NCBI GenBank assembly: GCA_965653495.1
Contig: CBFHAJ010000014.1
Coordinates: 1-39,776, forward strand
Source: AG41 sp965653495
Lineage (GTDB): Bacteria; Gemmatimonadota; Gemmatimonadetes; Gemmatimonadales; GWC2-71-9
Length of the DNA: 39,776 bases
Reading direction: 5' to 3'
Shown here one piece after another: positions 1 to 7,719 of the stretch. The notes beneath the pieces are model-generated. The model ran no database searches and was not told where the DNA came from. It saw only the letters and a list, made by a program, of their open reading frames with translations. Positions within the stretch are counted from its first letter, which is position 1. Each line of letters begins with the position of its first letter. A program made the position numbers and the translations under genes.

Positions 1-1144
1 CGATGTCGGGGTCCTCGCGCAGCGCGGCGCGCAGCGCCGACTTGAAGCTGCCCGTGTGCACGCCGACCTGCCGCTGGGTGATCACGCACTTCTTATTTTC
101 GTGCACGAACTCGATGGGATCTTCGATCGTGATGATGTGATCGGTGCGGGTGCGGTTGACCAGGTCGATGAGCGCGCACAGCGTGGTGGACTTGCCCGAC
201 CCGGTGGGCCCCGTCACGAGCACGAGCCCCTTCGTCAGGTAGCAGAGCTGCTGGACTTCCTTGGAGATGTTGAGTTGCTCCACCGTCACGACCTGCGCCG
301 GGATGACGCGGAACACAGCGAACGGCCCCTTGCGGTCGCGCGCGGCGTTCACGCGGAAGCGCGCGAGGCCGCTGATCTCGTAGGCGAAATCCGAGTCGCC
401 GGTCTCCTTCCACTCGGCGCGGTTGCGCTCGGGCATGACCGCCAGCAACATCAGCTCGAGCTGCTCGGTCGTGAGCGGAGTCGGGCCCTGGCGCTTCATC
501 TCGCCATGGGTCCGAAACACGGGCGGCTCCCCCACCCGCAGATGCAGATCGGACGAGGCCGATTTGACGAGCGCCTTGAGCAGCTCGCCGAGCGCCCGCT
601 CGGCCGCCTGGTACTGGGGCGCGGCGAAATCGGCGGGGAGCGCCGGGGTGCGGGAGGGGGGGGGCGCCACTGCCGGTTGCCCTCGCGCCGGTGTGCTCGA
701 GTCGACCATGGGTGCCGCCGCGATCGCAGACGGTGTGGGTGGCCGGGGCGGCGGGTTCGCGGCGGCCGGGGCGGGGGCGGGAGTCGCGGGAGTCGCCGGC
801 GCGGCCCCGGCCCGCGCCGGGGAGGGTTTGGGCTCCGCGTGGTCGAGGGGCGCCACCACCGCCGTGAGCCGCCCCAGCTCGGGCACAATGCGCACCCGCA
901 CCAGGCCGCGGTCGGCCGCGTACTCGAACTCGGTCTCCGCCATCTTGTCGATGTGATCCGCCGAGTCGGACGGGGCCACCTCGACGAGCAGCGCGTAGAT
1001 GTGCTGATCGGTGAGCGGCTGGCGACTCACCTTCCGCGGCTTACCGTCCTTGACCATCGTGACGGGCTCGTCGGGAAGGAGATAGAGCTGATCGCCGCGC
1101 TCCCGCAGCAGGACGTCGACGAACGGATCGATACGTGCCGGCAT
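1..1144 (-). CDS. PilT-like type IV pilus retraction ATPase, with duplicated N-terminal domain (3' end outside window)
   Basis: PilT/PilU-family hexameric ATPases power retraction of type IV pili at the cytoplasmic base. The 381 residues visible contain Walker A GPTGSGKST at about residues 311-319, the following IITIEDPIEF Asp-box segment and the VGVHTGSFKSALRAALREDPDI region; Walker B lies beyond the edge. Before the catalytic core are an N-terminal domain at about residues 1-95, a Pro/Ala-rich linker at about 96-175, and the usual PilT N-terminal domain from about residue 177 (SDLHLRVGEPPVFRTHGEM). The first domain looks like a degenerate copy of the second: DQLYLLPDEPVTMVKDGKPR aligns with SDLHLRVGEPPVFRTHGEMK. 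PilT itself is about 350 residues, so this protein is longer than usual. The ATG lies 4 bases after the stop of the upstream small gene, so the two are probably co-transcribed. A G9 run (C9 on the coding strand) at 656-664 lies in the linker. Family assignment is firm; the choice between PilT and PilU is not. Confidence 0.9.
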   Translation of the reverse strand, partial: MPARIDPFVDVLLRERGDQLYLLPDEPVTMVKDGKPRKVSRQPLTDQHIYALLVEVAPSDSADHIDKMAETEFEYAADRGLVRVRIVPELGRLTAVVAPLDHAEPKPSPARAGAAPATPATPAPAPAAANPPPRPPTPSAIAAAPMVDSSTPARGQPAVAPPPSRTPALPADFAAPQYQAAERALGELLKALVKSASSDLHLRVGEPPVFRTHGEMKRQGPTPLTTEQLELMLLAVMPERNRAEWKETGDSDFAYEISGLARFRVNAARDRKGPFAVFRVIPAQVVTVEQLNISKEVQQLCYLTKGLVLVTGPTGSGKSTTLCALIDLVNRTRTDHIITIEDPIEFVHENKKCVITQRQVGVHTGSFKSALRAALREDPDI

Positions 1145-1148
1145 ATCG

Positions 1149-1619
1149 CTAGGCCAAAGGACGGGCGTACAGGACGTACGCGCGGTTGACATAGTGAGTC
1201 GCCGCGTGGCTCCACACGGCGAAGAATGACTCCTGTGACGCGTTGAGATAATCGAGCAAGCGACCGTGCGGCTCTGGCAGCTCCGCGCTCGCCCATCCTG
1301 CCAGGGTCGCGCCGCCGGCGAGCACCACCTCGAGCCCCAGCATCCGCGCGGCCGAGAGGCGCGCCGGATCGGCGATCGGCGCCTGGCGATCGATCGACAG
1401 CGACACCGTCTGCACCTTCGACACGAGCAGCACCTCGTGGTTTTCCTCGGGCCGGAACGCGAAGAACCCCTCCGGTCGATTCAACAGCTCCAGCACCGTC
1501 TCGGGCCCGTCGTGGTGCGGCACCCGCTCCATCACGTAGATGCTGCCCGGGCGCGACACGCCCTGCGTGAGCAGCAGGCGAGCGGGGATGGACGTGCGCG
1601 GGAGGGAGAATTCGGACAC
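1149..1619 (-). CDS. hypothetical protein, first gene of the pilT-like operon
   Basis: I do not recognise this 156-residue protein. It has no signal peptide or membrane helix. It looks like one compact alpha/beta domain, with a segment EVLLVSKVQTVSLSIDR in the middle and a C-terminal half that seems helical (LLDYLNASQESFFAVW, then VNRAYVLYARPL). The start is GTG, and a good -10 box (TATAGT) lies only 6 bases upstream, so the message may be leaderless. It stops 4 bases before the PilT-like ATPase gene, which suggests a pilus or surface-related role; that is inference from position only. Confidence 0.7.
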   Translation of the reverse strand: MSEFSLPRTSIPARLLLTQGVSRPGSIYVMERVPHHDGPETVLELLNRPEGFFAFRPEENHEVLLVSKVQTVSLSIDRQAPIADPARLSAARMLGLEVVLAGGATLAGWASAELPEPHGRLLDYLNASQESFFAVWSHAATHYVNRAYVLYARPLA

Positions 1620-1625
1620 CGTAAC

Positions 1626-1654
1626 ACTATAAAAGCGTCACGCTGAAACGTCTA
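1626..1654 (-). promoter_or_regulatory. putative sigma70-type promoter for the small gene and pilT-like operon
   Basis: Read on the minus strand there is a TAGACG -35-like box (1649-1654), a 17-base spacer and TATAGT (1626-1631, 5 of 6 matches to TATAAT). The GTG start codon begins at 1619, so transcription would begin at or next to the start codon, giving a leaderless or nearly leaderless mRNA. It was found by eye only. Confidence 0.4.
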
Positions 1655-1663
1655 GCAACGGTG

Positions 1664-1933
1664 TCACCGCGGGTTGCACTGCACCAGGGTCGGTGTCGCG
1701 CGCCCGCAACCGATTTGTTCGTCCATTCCGCTGGCGATCGGGCCGCAGGCCGTGCTCTGCGCGCCCTCGCGGGCCGCCTGCTCGGTGGCGCCGGCGGCGC
1801 TCGCGCAGTTGGTGCGGCCGCGGAACTCGACGCAGACTCGACATTGCACTTTGGCGTTGGCGCGCGTGAGCACGAGGAACAGCGCGGCGATGGCGAGCAC
1901 GGCGGCGATGGTGTAGAGCGTGGCGGGCTTCAC
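1664..1933 (-). CDS. small single-helix membrane protein, cysteine-rich
   Basis: This 89-residue protein starts with GTG. Residues about 5-23 form one hydrophobic helix (LYTIAAVLAIAALFLVLT), followed by a short extracytoplasmic tail. The tail holds six cysteines (VQCRVCVEF, RTNCASAAG, STACGPIASG, IGCGRA, VQCNPR), so disulfides or metal binding are possible. I do not recognise the family. It lies between aceA and the pilT-like operon on the same strand, and a large hairpin (1946-1980) ends 12 bases before its start. Its coding status rests on the clear membrane helix and on the stop lying just before the next promoter. Confidence 0.6.
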   Translation of the reverse strand: MKPATLYTIAAVLAIAALFLVLTRANAKVQCRVCVEFRGRTNCASAAGATEQAAREGAQSTACGPIASGMDEQIGCGRATPTLVQCNPR

Positions 1934-1945
1934 GCCGAGAAACGT

Positions 1946-1980
1946 ACGGGGCCGGGCGGCAGATCGCCACCCGGCCCCGT
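1946..1980 (-). terminator. strong hairpin downstream of aceA
   Basis: Two 15-base arms (1946-1960 and 1966-1980) pair with one mismatch around a 5-base loop. They begin 20 bases beyond the aceA stop. On the minus strand the stem is followed by ACGTTTCTC, so there is only a weak T tract. It may terminate the aceBA transcript. It also sits 12 bases upstream of the small membrane protein start and could mask its translation. Confidence 0.5.
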
Positions 1981-1999
1981 ATTCTCCGGCTTGCCGAGC

Positions 2000-3310
2000 C
2001 TAACGTCTGCCGCCCGCTCGCTTACGCTTCGGCTGGTGGAACTGCTCCGCCTCCGTCGAGCCCTCCATGGCCGTGACCGACGACGTCCCGCCGGTGGCGA
2101 TCTGGGTGATCTCGTCGAAGTAGCCCACGCCCACGAATTCCTGGTGGCGCGTGGCGGCGTAGCCGTCCTTCTCGGACGCGAACTCGCGGTTCTGCAGCTC
2201 CGCGTAGGCGGCCATGCCCCGGTCCTTGTAGTCGCGCGCCAGGGTGAACATGCTGTGATTCAGCGCGTGGAACGCCGACAGGGTGACGAACTGGAACTTG
2301 TACCCGAGCGCGCCCAGCTCCTTCTGGAAGGCGGCGATCTGTGCCTCGCTCAGGTGCTTGCGCCAGTTGAACGAGGGCGAGCAGTTGTACGCCAGCAGCT
2401 TGCGCGGATACTTGGCGTGGATCGCGTCGGCGAACCGGGTCGCCTCCGCCAGGTCGGGCTTCGAGGTCTCGAACCACAGCAGGTCGGCGTAGGGCGCGTA
2501 CGCGAGCGCCCGGGCGATGGCCGCGTCCACGCCGTCGCGCACTCGGAAGAACCCTTCAGCCGTGCGCTCGCCGGTGACGAAGCGCCGGTCGTACTCGTCC
2601 GAATCGCTCGTGAGCAGAGTCGCGCTGTTGGCGTCGGTGCGCGCGATCAGGATCGTATCCACGCCGCACACGTCGGACGCGAGCCGCGCCGCGACCAGCT
2701 TCGTAATGAACTCGCTCGTCGGCACCAGCACTTTGCCCCCCAGATGGCCGCATTTCTTCACCGAGGCGAGCTGATCCTCGAAGTGTACCCCCGCGGCGCC
2801 CGCGTCGATCATGTTCTTCATGATCTCGAAGGCGTGCAACGGGCCGCCGAACCCGGCTTCCGCATCCGCCACGAGCGGGGCGAACCAGTAGGTCGAGTGG
2901 TCGTCCTTGAGGTGAGCGATCTGGTCGGCCCGCTTGAGGGCGTTGTTGATGCGTCGTAGCAGGGCGGGAACGGAGTCGGACGGGTAGAGGCTCTGGTCGG
3001 GGTACATCTCGAGCGCGTGATTGGCATCCGCCGCCACCTGCCAGCCGCTCACGTAAATTGCCTTGAGCCCCGCCTGCACCTGCTGGATCGCCTGATTGCC
3101 CGTGACCGCCGATAGCACGGCCACGTAGTCGTCGTCCTGGAACAGCTGCCACAACCGCGCGGCGCCGTAGCGCGCGAGCGAATAGGCGATGTCGATCGAA
3201 CCGCGCAGCCGGTACACGTCGCCGGCGTTGTAGGGCCGGGTGACGCCGTCCCAGCGGCGGTTCGTGCTCCACTCGTTCGCGAGCGCCGTGATGAATGTCT
3301 GCTGATCCAT
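2000..3310 (-). CDS. aceA: isocitrate lyase
   Basis: Isocitrate lyase cleaves isocitrate to glyoxylate and succinate, the first step of the glyoxylate bypass, in the cytoplasm. The 436-residue length matches the short bacterial class (E. coli about 434). The family signature KKCGHLGGKVLVPTSEF is at about residues 184-200, with the catalytic Cys-His pair. Other conserved blocks include LYPSDSVPALLRRINNAL, WFAPLVADAEAGFGG and VHFEDQLASVKKCGH, the last with substrate/Mg-binding acidic residues. It lies 20 bases after aceB on the same strand, so the two form an aceBA operon. No regulator gene is adjacent. The pathway allows growth on acetate, fatty acids and other C2 sources. Confidence 0.97.
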   Translation of the reverse strand: MDQQTFITALANEWSTNRRWDGVTRPYNAGDVYRLRGSIDIAYSLARYGAARLWQLFQDDDYVAVLSAVTGNQAIQQVQAGLKAIYVSGWQVAADANHALEMYPDQSLYPSDSVPALLRRINNALKRADQIAHLKDDHSTYWFAPLVADAEAGFGGPLHAFEIMKNMIDAGAAGVHFEDQLASVKKCGHLGGKVLVPTSEFITKLVAARLASDVCGVDTILIARTDANSATLLTSDSDEYDRRFVTGERTAEGFFRVRDGVDAAIARALAYAPYADLLWFETSKPDLAEATRFADAIHAKYPRKLLAYNCSPSFNWRKHLSEAQIAAFQKELGALGYKFQFVTLSAFHALNHSMFTLARDYKDRGMAAYAELQNREFASEKDGYAATRHQEFVGVGYFDEITQIATGGTSSVTAMEGSTEAEQFHQPKRKRAGGRR

Positions 3311-3330
3311 TGTGCCCTGCCGGTCGCTGG

Positions 3331-4920
3331 TCAGTCGAGATACTGGTACGCCACAGTGGTGAGGAACTCCGCAAACTCCGGGCCAGTCGTGAGCTCGCTC
3401 AGAATCCGCGCCGCCAACGAAACCTTATCGGCAGCAACGTCACCCGCACCTACCCGTTCTGGTAGGGCGGCCACCACTTCGGAGAGGGTTTGTTGCAGCA
3501 GAGCGGCGTTTACGTGGCGACCGTCTTCCAGTCGAGCGTCGTGGCGTTGCCACTGCCACAACTGGGCGCGCGAGATCTCGGCGGTCGCCGCGTCTTCCAT
3601 GAGATCGTACAGGGGCACGCAGCCCAATCCTCCCAGCCATGCCGCGAGGTAGCGCAGCGCCACGTCGACGTTGGTGCGGACTCCGGCGGCGGTGATCGGT
3701 CCCGCGGGTACTGCCAGGAGATCGTTGGCCGTGACGCGCACGTCGTCGCGCGACTTCTCGATCTGGTTCGGTCCCGGCATGTGGGCATCGAACACTTCCC
3801 GCGCCACCGACACGAGCGCCGGGTGCGCGACCCACGTGCCGTCGTGGCCCTGGCGCACCTCGCGCAGCTTGTCCTGCCGGACCTTCTCGAGCGCGGCGGC
3901 GTTCAGGGCAGGGTCGCGCTTGATGGGGATCTGAGCCGCCATGCCGCCGATGGCGTGGATGCCGCGGCGGTGGCAGGTGTGGATCACCAGGTCGGCGTAG
4001 CTCCGCAGGAACGGCTGCTCCATGGTGACGCGGGCGCGATCGGGCAGCACGCGGTCCGGTCGCCGGCGCAGCTTCTTGATGTACGAGAAGATGTAGTCCC
4101 AGCGCCCGCAGTTGAGGCCGCCGGAATGCTCGCGCAGCTCCCACAGGATCTCGTCGGCCTCGAACGCCGCCAGGATCGTCTCAATCAGCACCGTGGCGCG
4201 GACGGTCCCACGGGGAATGCCCAGTGTCTCCTGCGCGAACAGGAACACGTCGTTCCAGAGACGCGCCTCCAGATGGCTCTCGAGTTTGGGGAGGTAGTAA
4301 TACGGGCCGCTCCCCTTCGCGATCAACGCCGCGGCATTGTGGTAGAAGGCCAGCCCAAAGTCGAACAGGGAAGCCGACATGGGCTCACCGCCCACGTCGA
4401 CGTGCTTCTCCACCAGGTGCCAGCCGCGGGGCCGCACGACCAGCGTGGCCGGCGTGGGCCCGACCTCGTAGCGCTTGCCCTCGGGACTGGTGTAGGAGAT
4501 GGAGCCCGCCACGGCGTCGTGCAAGTTCTGCTGGCCGACGACGTTGTTCTCCCAGGTCGGGGCATTCGCGTCCTCGAAGTCCGCCATGAAGACGTTGGCA
4601 CCCGAGTTGAGCGCGTTGATCATCATCTTGCGGTCGACCGGGCCGGTGATCTCCACGCGGCGGTCGCGTAGGTCGCGCGGGATCGGCGCGACGGTCCACG
4701 CGCGCTCGCGGATGCCGCTCGTTTCGGGCAGAAAATCCGGCAGCGCGCCGGCGTCGAGCGCGGCCTGGCGCAGCCGGCGCCGCTCCAGCAGCGCCTGGCG
4801 CTGCGGCTCGAAGCGGCGCGCCAGGGCGCCGAGAAACTCGAGCGCGCCGGGACTGAGCATCCCCTCGCACCCGGACGGGGGCGGCTGCTTGAGCTGGAGT
4901 CTGGAGTCGATGGCCGGCAT
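3331..4920 (-). CDS. aceB: malate synthase A
   Basis: Malate synthase condenses glyoxylate with acetyl-CoA to malate, the second step of the glyoxylate bypass. The 529 residues match the A-type enzyme (E. coli about 533), not the larger G type. The signature KLESHLEARLWNDVF is at about residues 210-226, and VFMADFEDANAPTWEN and the TVRATVLIETILAAFE region are present, with catalytic Arg and Asp/Glu residues. The ATG starts 60 bases from the divergent membrane-protein gene, so its promoter lies in 4921-4980. No clear Shine-Dalgarno sequence is seen. It is the first gene of an aceB-aceA operon. Confidence 0.97.
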   Translation of the reverse strand: MPAIDSRLQLKQPPPSGCEGMLSPGALEFLGALARRFEPQRQALLERRRLRQAALDAGALPDFLPETSGIRERAWTVAPIPRDLRDRRVEITGPVDRKMMINALNSGANVFMADFEDANAPTWENNVVGQQNLHDAVAGSISYTSPEGKRYEVGPTPATLVVRPRGWHLVEKHVDVGGEPMSASLFDFGLAFYHNAAALIAKGSGPYYYLPKLESHLEARLWNDVFLFAQETLGIPRGTVRATVLIETILAAFEADEILWELREHSGGLNCGRWDYIFSYIKKLRRRPDRVLPDRARVTMEQPFLRSYADLVIHTCHRRGIHAIGGMAAQIPIKRDPALNAAALEKVRQDKLREVRQGHDGTWVAHPALVSVAREVFDAHMPGPNQIEKSRDDVRVTANDLLAVPAGPITAAGVRTNVDVALRYLAAWLGGLGCVPLYDLMEDAATAEISRAQLWQWQRHDARLEDGRHVNAALLQQTLSEVVAALPERVGAGDVAADKVSLAARILSELTTGPEFAEFLTTVAYQYLD

Positions 4921-4980
4921 GTCTCAGGGGTCTCGAGGCTTACCTAACAGTAACCGCGCGCCGTACTTTAGACGACCGAT

Positions 4981-5622
4981 ATGCCCACCCGTCTGGTGAT
5001 CACCGGTGTGTGTCTGCTCGTGCTCGGACTGTGGGTCTGCCGCGCGGCGCTTACAGCCGTGCGCGAGCGGCGCTGGACGGGCGGCGCCGTGCGCGGCCTC
5101 GCCGGCCTCCTGTTTCTGGCGCTCGGCGCACTGGCCGGGGCTATCACTGTCGGCCTGCGGGAGTACGATGCCTTGACGCTCGAGGTGCCGGCAGCCACGG
5201 TGCGAACCGAGCCGCTCGGTCCGCACCGCTTCCGGGCGACGATCACCCAACTCCCCGACAAGCGCCTCGCCATGTACGAGCTGGCGGGTGACGCGTTCTA
5301 CGTGGACGCCCATATCCTCAAGTGGCACCCCTGGGTGAATCTGTTGGGGCTGCACACCTCCTACGAGCTCGACCGGGTGGCCGGCCGTTACAACAGCGCC
5401 GCCGACGAGCGCACGCAGCCGCGTACGGCGTACGATCTGTCCCGGCCGGCGCTGGTGGACCTCTTCTGGATCGCCAAGCGCGGGCTGCTGGGGCCGCTGG
5501 TGGACGCCGAATACGGCTCCGCGGCGTTCGTGGCCGGGACTACGCCGGCGGAGTACGAGGTGCGGGTCTCGACTACCGGCCTGCTGATGCGTCCGGTCGT
5601 GCATTCGATCTCACCCGACTGA
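4981..5622 (+). CDS. two-helix membrane protein of unknown function
   Basis: This 213-residue protein has two predicted N-terminal membrane helices, at about residues 5-24 (LVITGVCLLVLGLWVCRAAL) and 37-58 (GLAGLLFLALGALAGAITVGL), with a positively charged loop between them. An extracytoplasmic domain of about 150 residues follows (YELAGDAFYVDAHILKWHP, then NLLGLHTSYELDRVAGRYN). I think it belongs to a conserved family sometimes labelled as a transporter, but nothing here looks like a transporter and I assign no function. It is divergent from aceB and lies 80 bases upstream of the sigma-factor gene on the same strand. That 80-base gap is a low-complexity run of C-rich short repeats. Confidence 0.75.
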   Translation: MPTRLVITGVCLLVLGLWVCRAALTAVRERRWTGGAVRGLAGLLFLALGALAGAITVGLREYDALTLEVPAATVRTEPLGPHRFRATITQLPDKRLAMYELAGDAFYVDAHILKWHPWVNLLGLHTSYELDRVAGRYNSAADERTQPRTAYDLSRPALVDLFWIAKRGLLGPLVDAEYGSAAFVAGTTPAEYEVRVSTTGLLMRPVVHSISPD

Positions 5623-5702
5623 GTTTCCAACCCATTACGGCCAGGCAGCATCCTAACGACGACCCGGCCCCAGCCCCCAAGTCCCTGGCCCCCGGCCCCT
5701 GA

Positions 5703-6236
5703 ATGCAGGCGGACTCGAGCGACATCATCCGGCGTGCGCAGCGGGGCGACGAGGCGGCGTTCGAGGCGCTGTACCGGGCCCACGTCGGTCGCGTGCACGC
5801 TCTGTGCCTGCGGCTCACGGCGGATCGGGCGCAGGCGGAGGAGTTCACCCAGGAGGCGTTCGTGCGGGCGTGGGAGCGGCTCGGCAGCTTTCGAGGGGAG
5901 AGCGCGTTCGCGAGCTGGCTGTATCGGCTCACCGTGAACGTCGTCTTTCTGGGCCAGCGAGCCAGCCGCCGGCGAGCCCAGTGGGTGTTCACGAGCGACG
6001 ACCCGGAGGCCCTGGAACAGCCGCGCGACCCGGGCGGCAGGGAAGGGGGGGGACGGCTGGACCTGGAGCGGGCGGTGGCGTCGCTCCCGGCGGGCGCTCG
6101 GGAAGTGTTCGTGCTGCACGACGTGGAGGGGTATCGCCACGAGGAGATCGCCGAGCTCACGGGGATTGCCGTGGGAACGTCGAAGGCGCAGCTGTTCCGG
6201 GCGCGCCGCCTGTTGCGGGAGAGATTGAGCCGATGA
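5703..6236 (+). CDS. ECF-type RNA polymerase sigma factor (RpoE-like)
   Basis: Extracytoplasmic-function sigma factors redirect RNA polymerase in response to envelope signals. The 177-residue length is typical. Region 2 covers about residues 20-85 (AFEALYRAHVGRVHALCLRL, then EEFTQEAFVRAWERLGSFRG and FASWLYRLTVNV). Region 4 covers about 125-175 (LPAGAREVFVLHDVEGYRH, with helix-turn-helix EEIAELTGIAVGTSKAQLFR). The inter-region linker includes a G8 run at 6045-6052. The stop overlaps the start of the anti-sigma gene (ATGA), so the two are translationally coupled. No good Shine-Dalgarno sequence precedes the ATG. The targets probably include its own operon, but no promoter match was established. 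Confidence 0.95.
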   Translation: MQADSSDIIRRAQRGDEAAFEALYRAHVGRVHALCLRLTADRAQAEEFTQEAFVRAWERLGSFRGESAFASWLYRLTVNVVFLGQRASRRRAQWVFTSDDPEALEQPRDPGGREGGGRLDLERAVASLPAGAREVFVLHDVEGYRHEEIAELTGIAVGTSKAQLFRARRLLRERLSR

Positions 6237-6832
6237 TGTGCGCCGAGCGCGAAGTGCAGCTCAACGAATACGTCGATGGCACGCTCGACGCCGCCGCGCG
6301 AGCGGCTGTAGAGGCTCATCTGGCTGAATGCGCCGGCTGCCGGGAGGCGGTAGCGGAGCTGCGGGCGCTGGTGGCTGAAGCGCATGGCCTTCCGCGCAGT
6401 ATCGAGCCCGGCCGCGATTTCTGGCCGGCGGTAGGCGCCCGTCTCAAGCAACGTGCGACGCGCAACGTGCAACGCTGGCGCTGGCCATCCCTCGCCGCGG
6501 CCGCCATCATCGTTATCGCCGTTGCCCTTTACCGCCTGTCCGCCCGTCCGCCCGTCCGCCCGTCCGCCGGTGGTTGGGCGGAGATCCAAGCCGACTACCA
6601 GCACGCCGCCACCGACCTCTCCCAGACCCTCGCCCGCGAGCGGGACCGCCTGTCTCCGGCCACCGTCGCCGTGCTGGAGCGCAACCTGGCGATCATCGAT
6701 CAGGCGATTCGGGAGTCGCAGCAGGCGCTGGCGCGTGATCCCGCGAGCGCGGACGTGCGGCAGCTGGTGGCCGCGGCGTACCGACAAAAGGTCGAGCTGC
6801 TGCGTTGGGCGGCGCGGTCGGCGACCAGCTGA
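6233..6832 (+). CDS. zinc-finger anti-sigma factor, single-pass membrane protein
   Basis: It probably binds and holds the upstream ECF sigma factor at the inner membrane. The 199-residue protein has an N-terminal cytoplasmic anti-sigma domain with the H-x3-C-x2-C motif (EAHLAECAGCREAV, about residues 26-39). One membrane helix follows at about 83-101 (SLAAAAIIVIAVALYRL), then a periplasmic coiled-coil-like tail (HAATDLSQTLARERDRLS and following). Its ATG overlaps the sigma stop; a second in-frame ATG follows at once at 6236. The Arg/Pro segment just after the helix is encoded by four near-identical 8-bp units (6536-6567), an unusual repeat for a coding region because its unit is not a multiple of three. 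Confidence 0.9.
   Translation: MMCAEREVQLNEYVDGTLDAAARAAVEAHLAECAGCREAVAELRALVAEAHGLPRSIEPGRDFWPAVGARLKQRATRNVQRWRWPSLAAAAIIVIAVALYRLSARPPVRPSAGGWAEIQADYQHAATDLSQTLARERDRLSPATVAVLERNLAIIDQAIRESQQALARDPASADVRQLVAAAYRQKVELLRWAARSATS
6536..6567 (+). repeat. 8-bp tandem repeat inside the anti-sigma gene
   Basis: Four copies of an 8-base unit occur in a row: one CTGTCCGC and three CCGTCCGC. They encode the Arg/Pro stretch directly after the membrane helix. Gain or loss of one unit would shift the reading frame and remove the periplasmic part of the anti-sigma factor. Confidence 0.85.
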
Positions 6833-6846
6833 CGATGGAGACGGCC

Positions 6847-7719
6847 ATGGCGATACGCGGCGGTTGGGTTGTGGGGTTGGCGCTGGCGGGGGTGCTCGCC
6901 GCGTCGGGAGTGGCGCAGGCCCAGAGCTCGCCGTTCGCCCCCGACGGTGCGGTGCGCATCGTCAATCCAGCCGGACGGGTACAGGTGCTCGGGTGGGACG
7001 CGGACAGCCTCGGCGTGTCGTCCGTCCCCCCGGACCGCGTGTCGATCGCCGGGGACGCGCACGTGAAGAAGGTTGTCGTCACCGCGCCCAAAGGCGACAG
7101 CGTCGAGCTCGACGTGCACGTGCCCCGTCGCGCCAGCGTATGGGTCAAGTCCACGACGGCGGCGATCGAGGTCGAGGGCGTGGACGGCACGTTGGACCTG
7201 AACAGCGTCGCGGGCCCGATCCACGTCGTGGGAACACCGGCCGATGTGACGGCCGAGACCATGAGTGGCGCGGTCGAGATCGCTGGTGGGACGGGCCGCG
7301 CCCGCGTGAAGACGGTGAGCGGGGACATTCTGCTGCGCGGGGCGAGTGTCGATCTCGGCGCCTCCACGCTGAGCGGCACGATCACGGTGCGCGCGGCGGG
7401 GTGGCAGCGGGGGGGCACTGGGGTGCAGCGGGGGAAGTTCGAATCGGTGACGGGGGCCGTGCGGTTCGATGGCGAGGTGGGGCGGAGCGGCATCCTCGAT
7501 CTGGAGAGTCAAAGCGGGCCGATCGAGCTGCGGCTGCCGCGCAGCGCCGTCGCGGACTTCGACCTGCTCACGGTCAACGGCTCGATCCGCAATGGGCTGA
7601 CGACCCAGGCGCCCCAGGGCAGGGGGGGGGAGCTGAAGTTCTCCATGGGGGCGCTGGGAGAAGGGGCGCAGGTGACCGTTCGGAGCTTCAAGGGTACTAT
7701 CTCCCTCGAGCCCAAATGA
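6847..7719 (+). CDS. exported DUF4097-type beta-repeat protein
   Basis: The protein is about 290 residues with a Sec signal peptide (GWVVGLALAGVLAASGVAQA, about residues 5-24). The mature part is a run of short Gly/Ser-rich beta repeats such as VKSTTAAIEVEGVDGTLDLN, VTAETMSGAVEIAGG and VKTVSGDILLRGASV. This is the pattern of the DUF4097 / putative adhesin family often found next to ECF sigma and anti-sigma genes. I chose the ATG at 6847 because GGAG lies 6 bases upstream; ATG 6835 is an alternative. The stop overlaps the next gene (ATGA). Its function is unknown; periplasmic or surface exposure is likely. A G9 run at 7622-7630 lies near the 3' end. Confidence 0.85.
   Translation: MAIRGGWVVGLALAGVLAASGVAQAQSSPFAPDGAVRIVNPAGRVQVLGWDADSLGVSSVPPDRVSIAGDAHVKKVVVTAPKGDSVELDVHVPRRASVWVKSTTAAIEVEGVDGTLDLNSVAGPIHVVGTPADVTAETMSGAVEIAGGTGRARVKTVSGDILLRGASVDLGASTLSGTITVRAAGWQRGGTGVQRGKFESVTGAVRFDGEVGRSGILDLESQSGPIELRLPRSAVADFDLLTVNGSIRNGLTTQAPQGRGGELKFSMGALGEGAQVTVRSFKGTISLEPK

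Noticed and set aside
6453..7715. Open frame running upstream of the sugar dehydrogenase through the anti-sigma and DUF4097 genes.
   Set aside because: The upstream part is out-of-frame Arg/Gly-rich sequence. The lipoprotein signal at 7716 and the ATGA overlap fix the true start.
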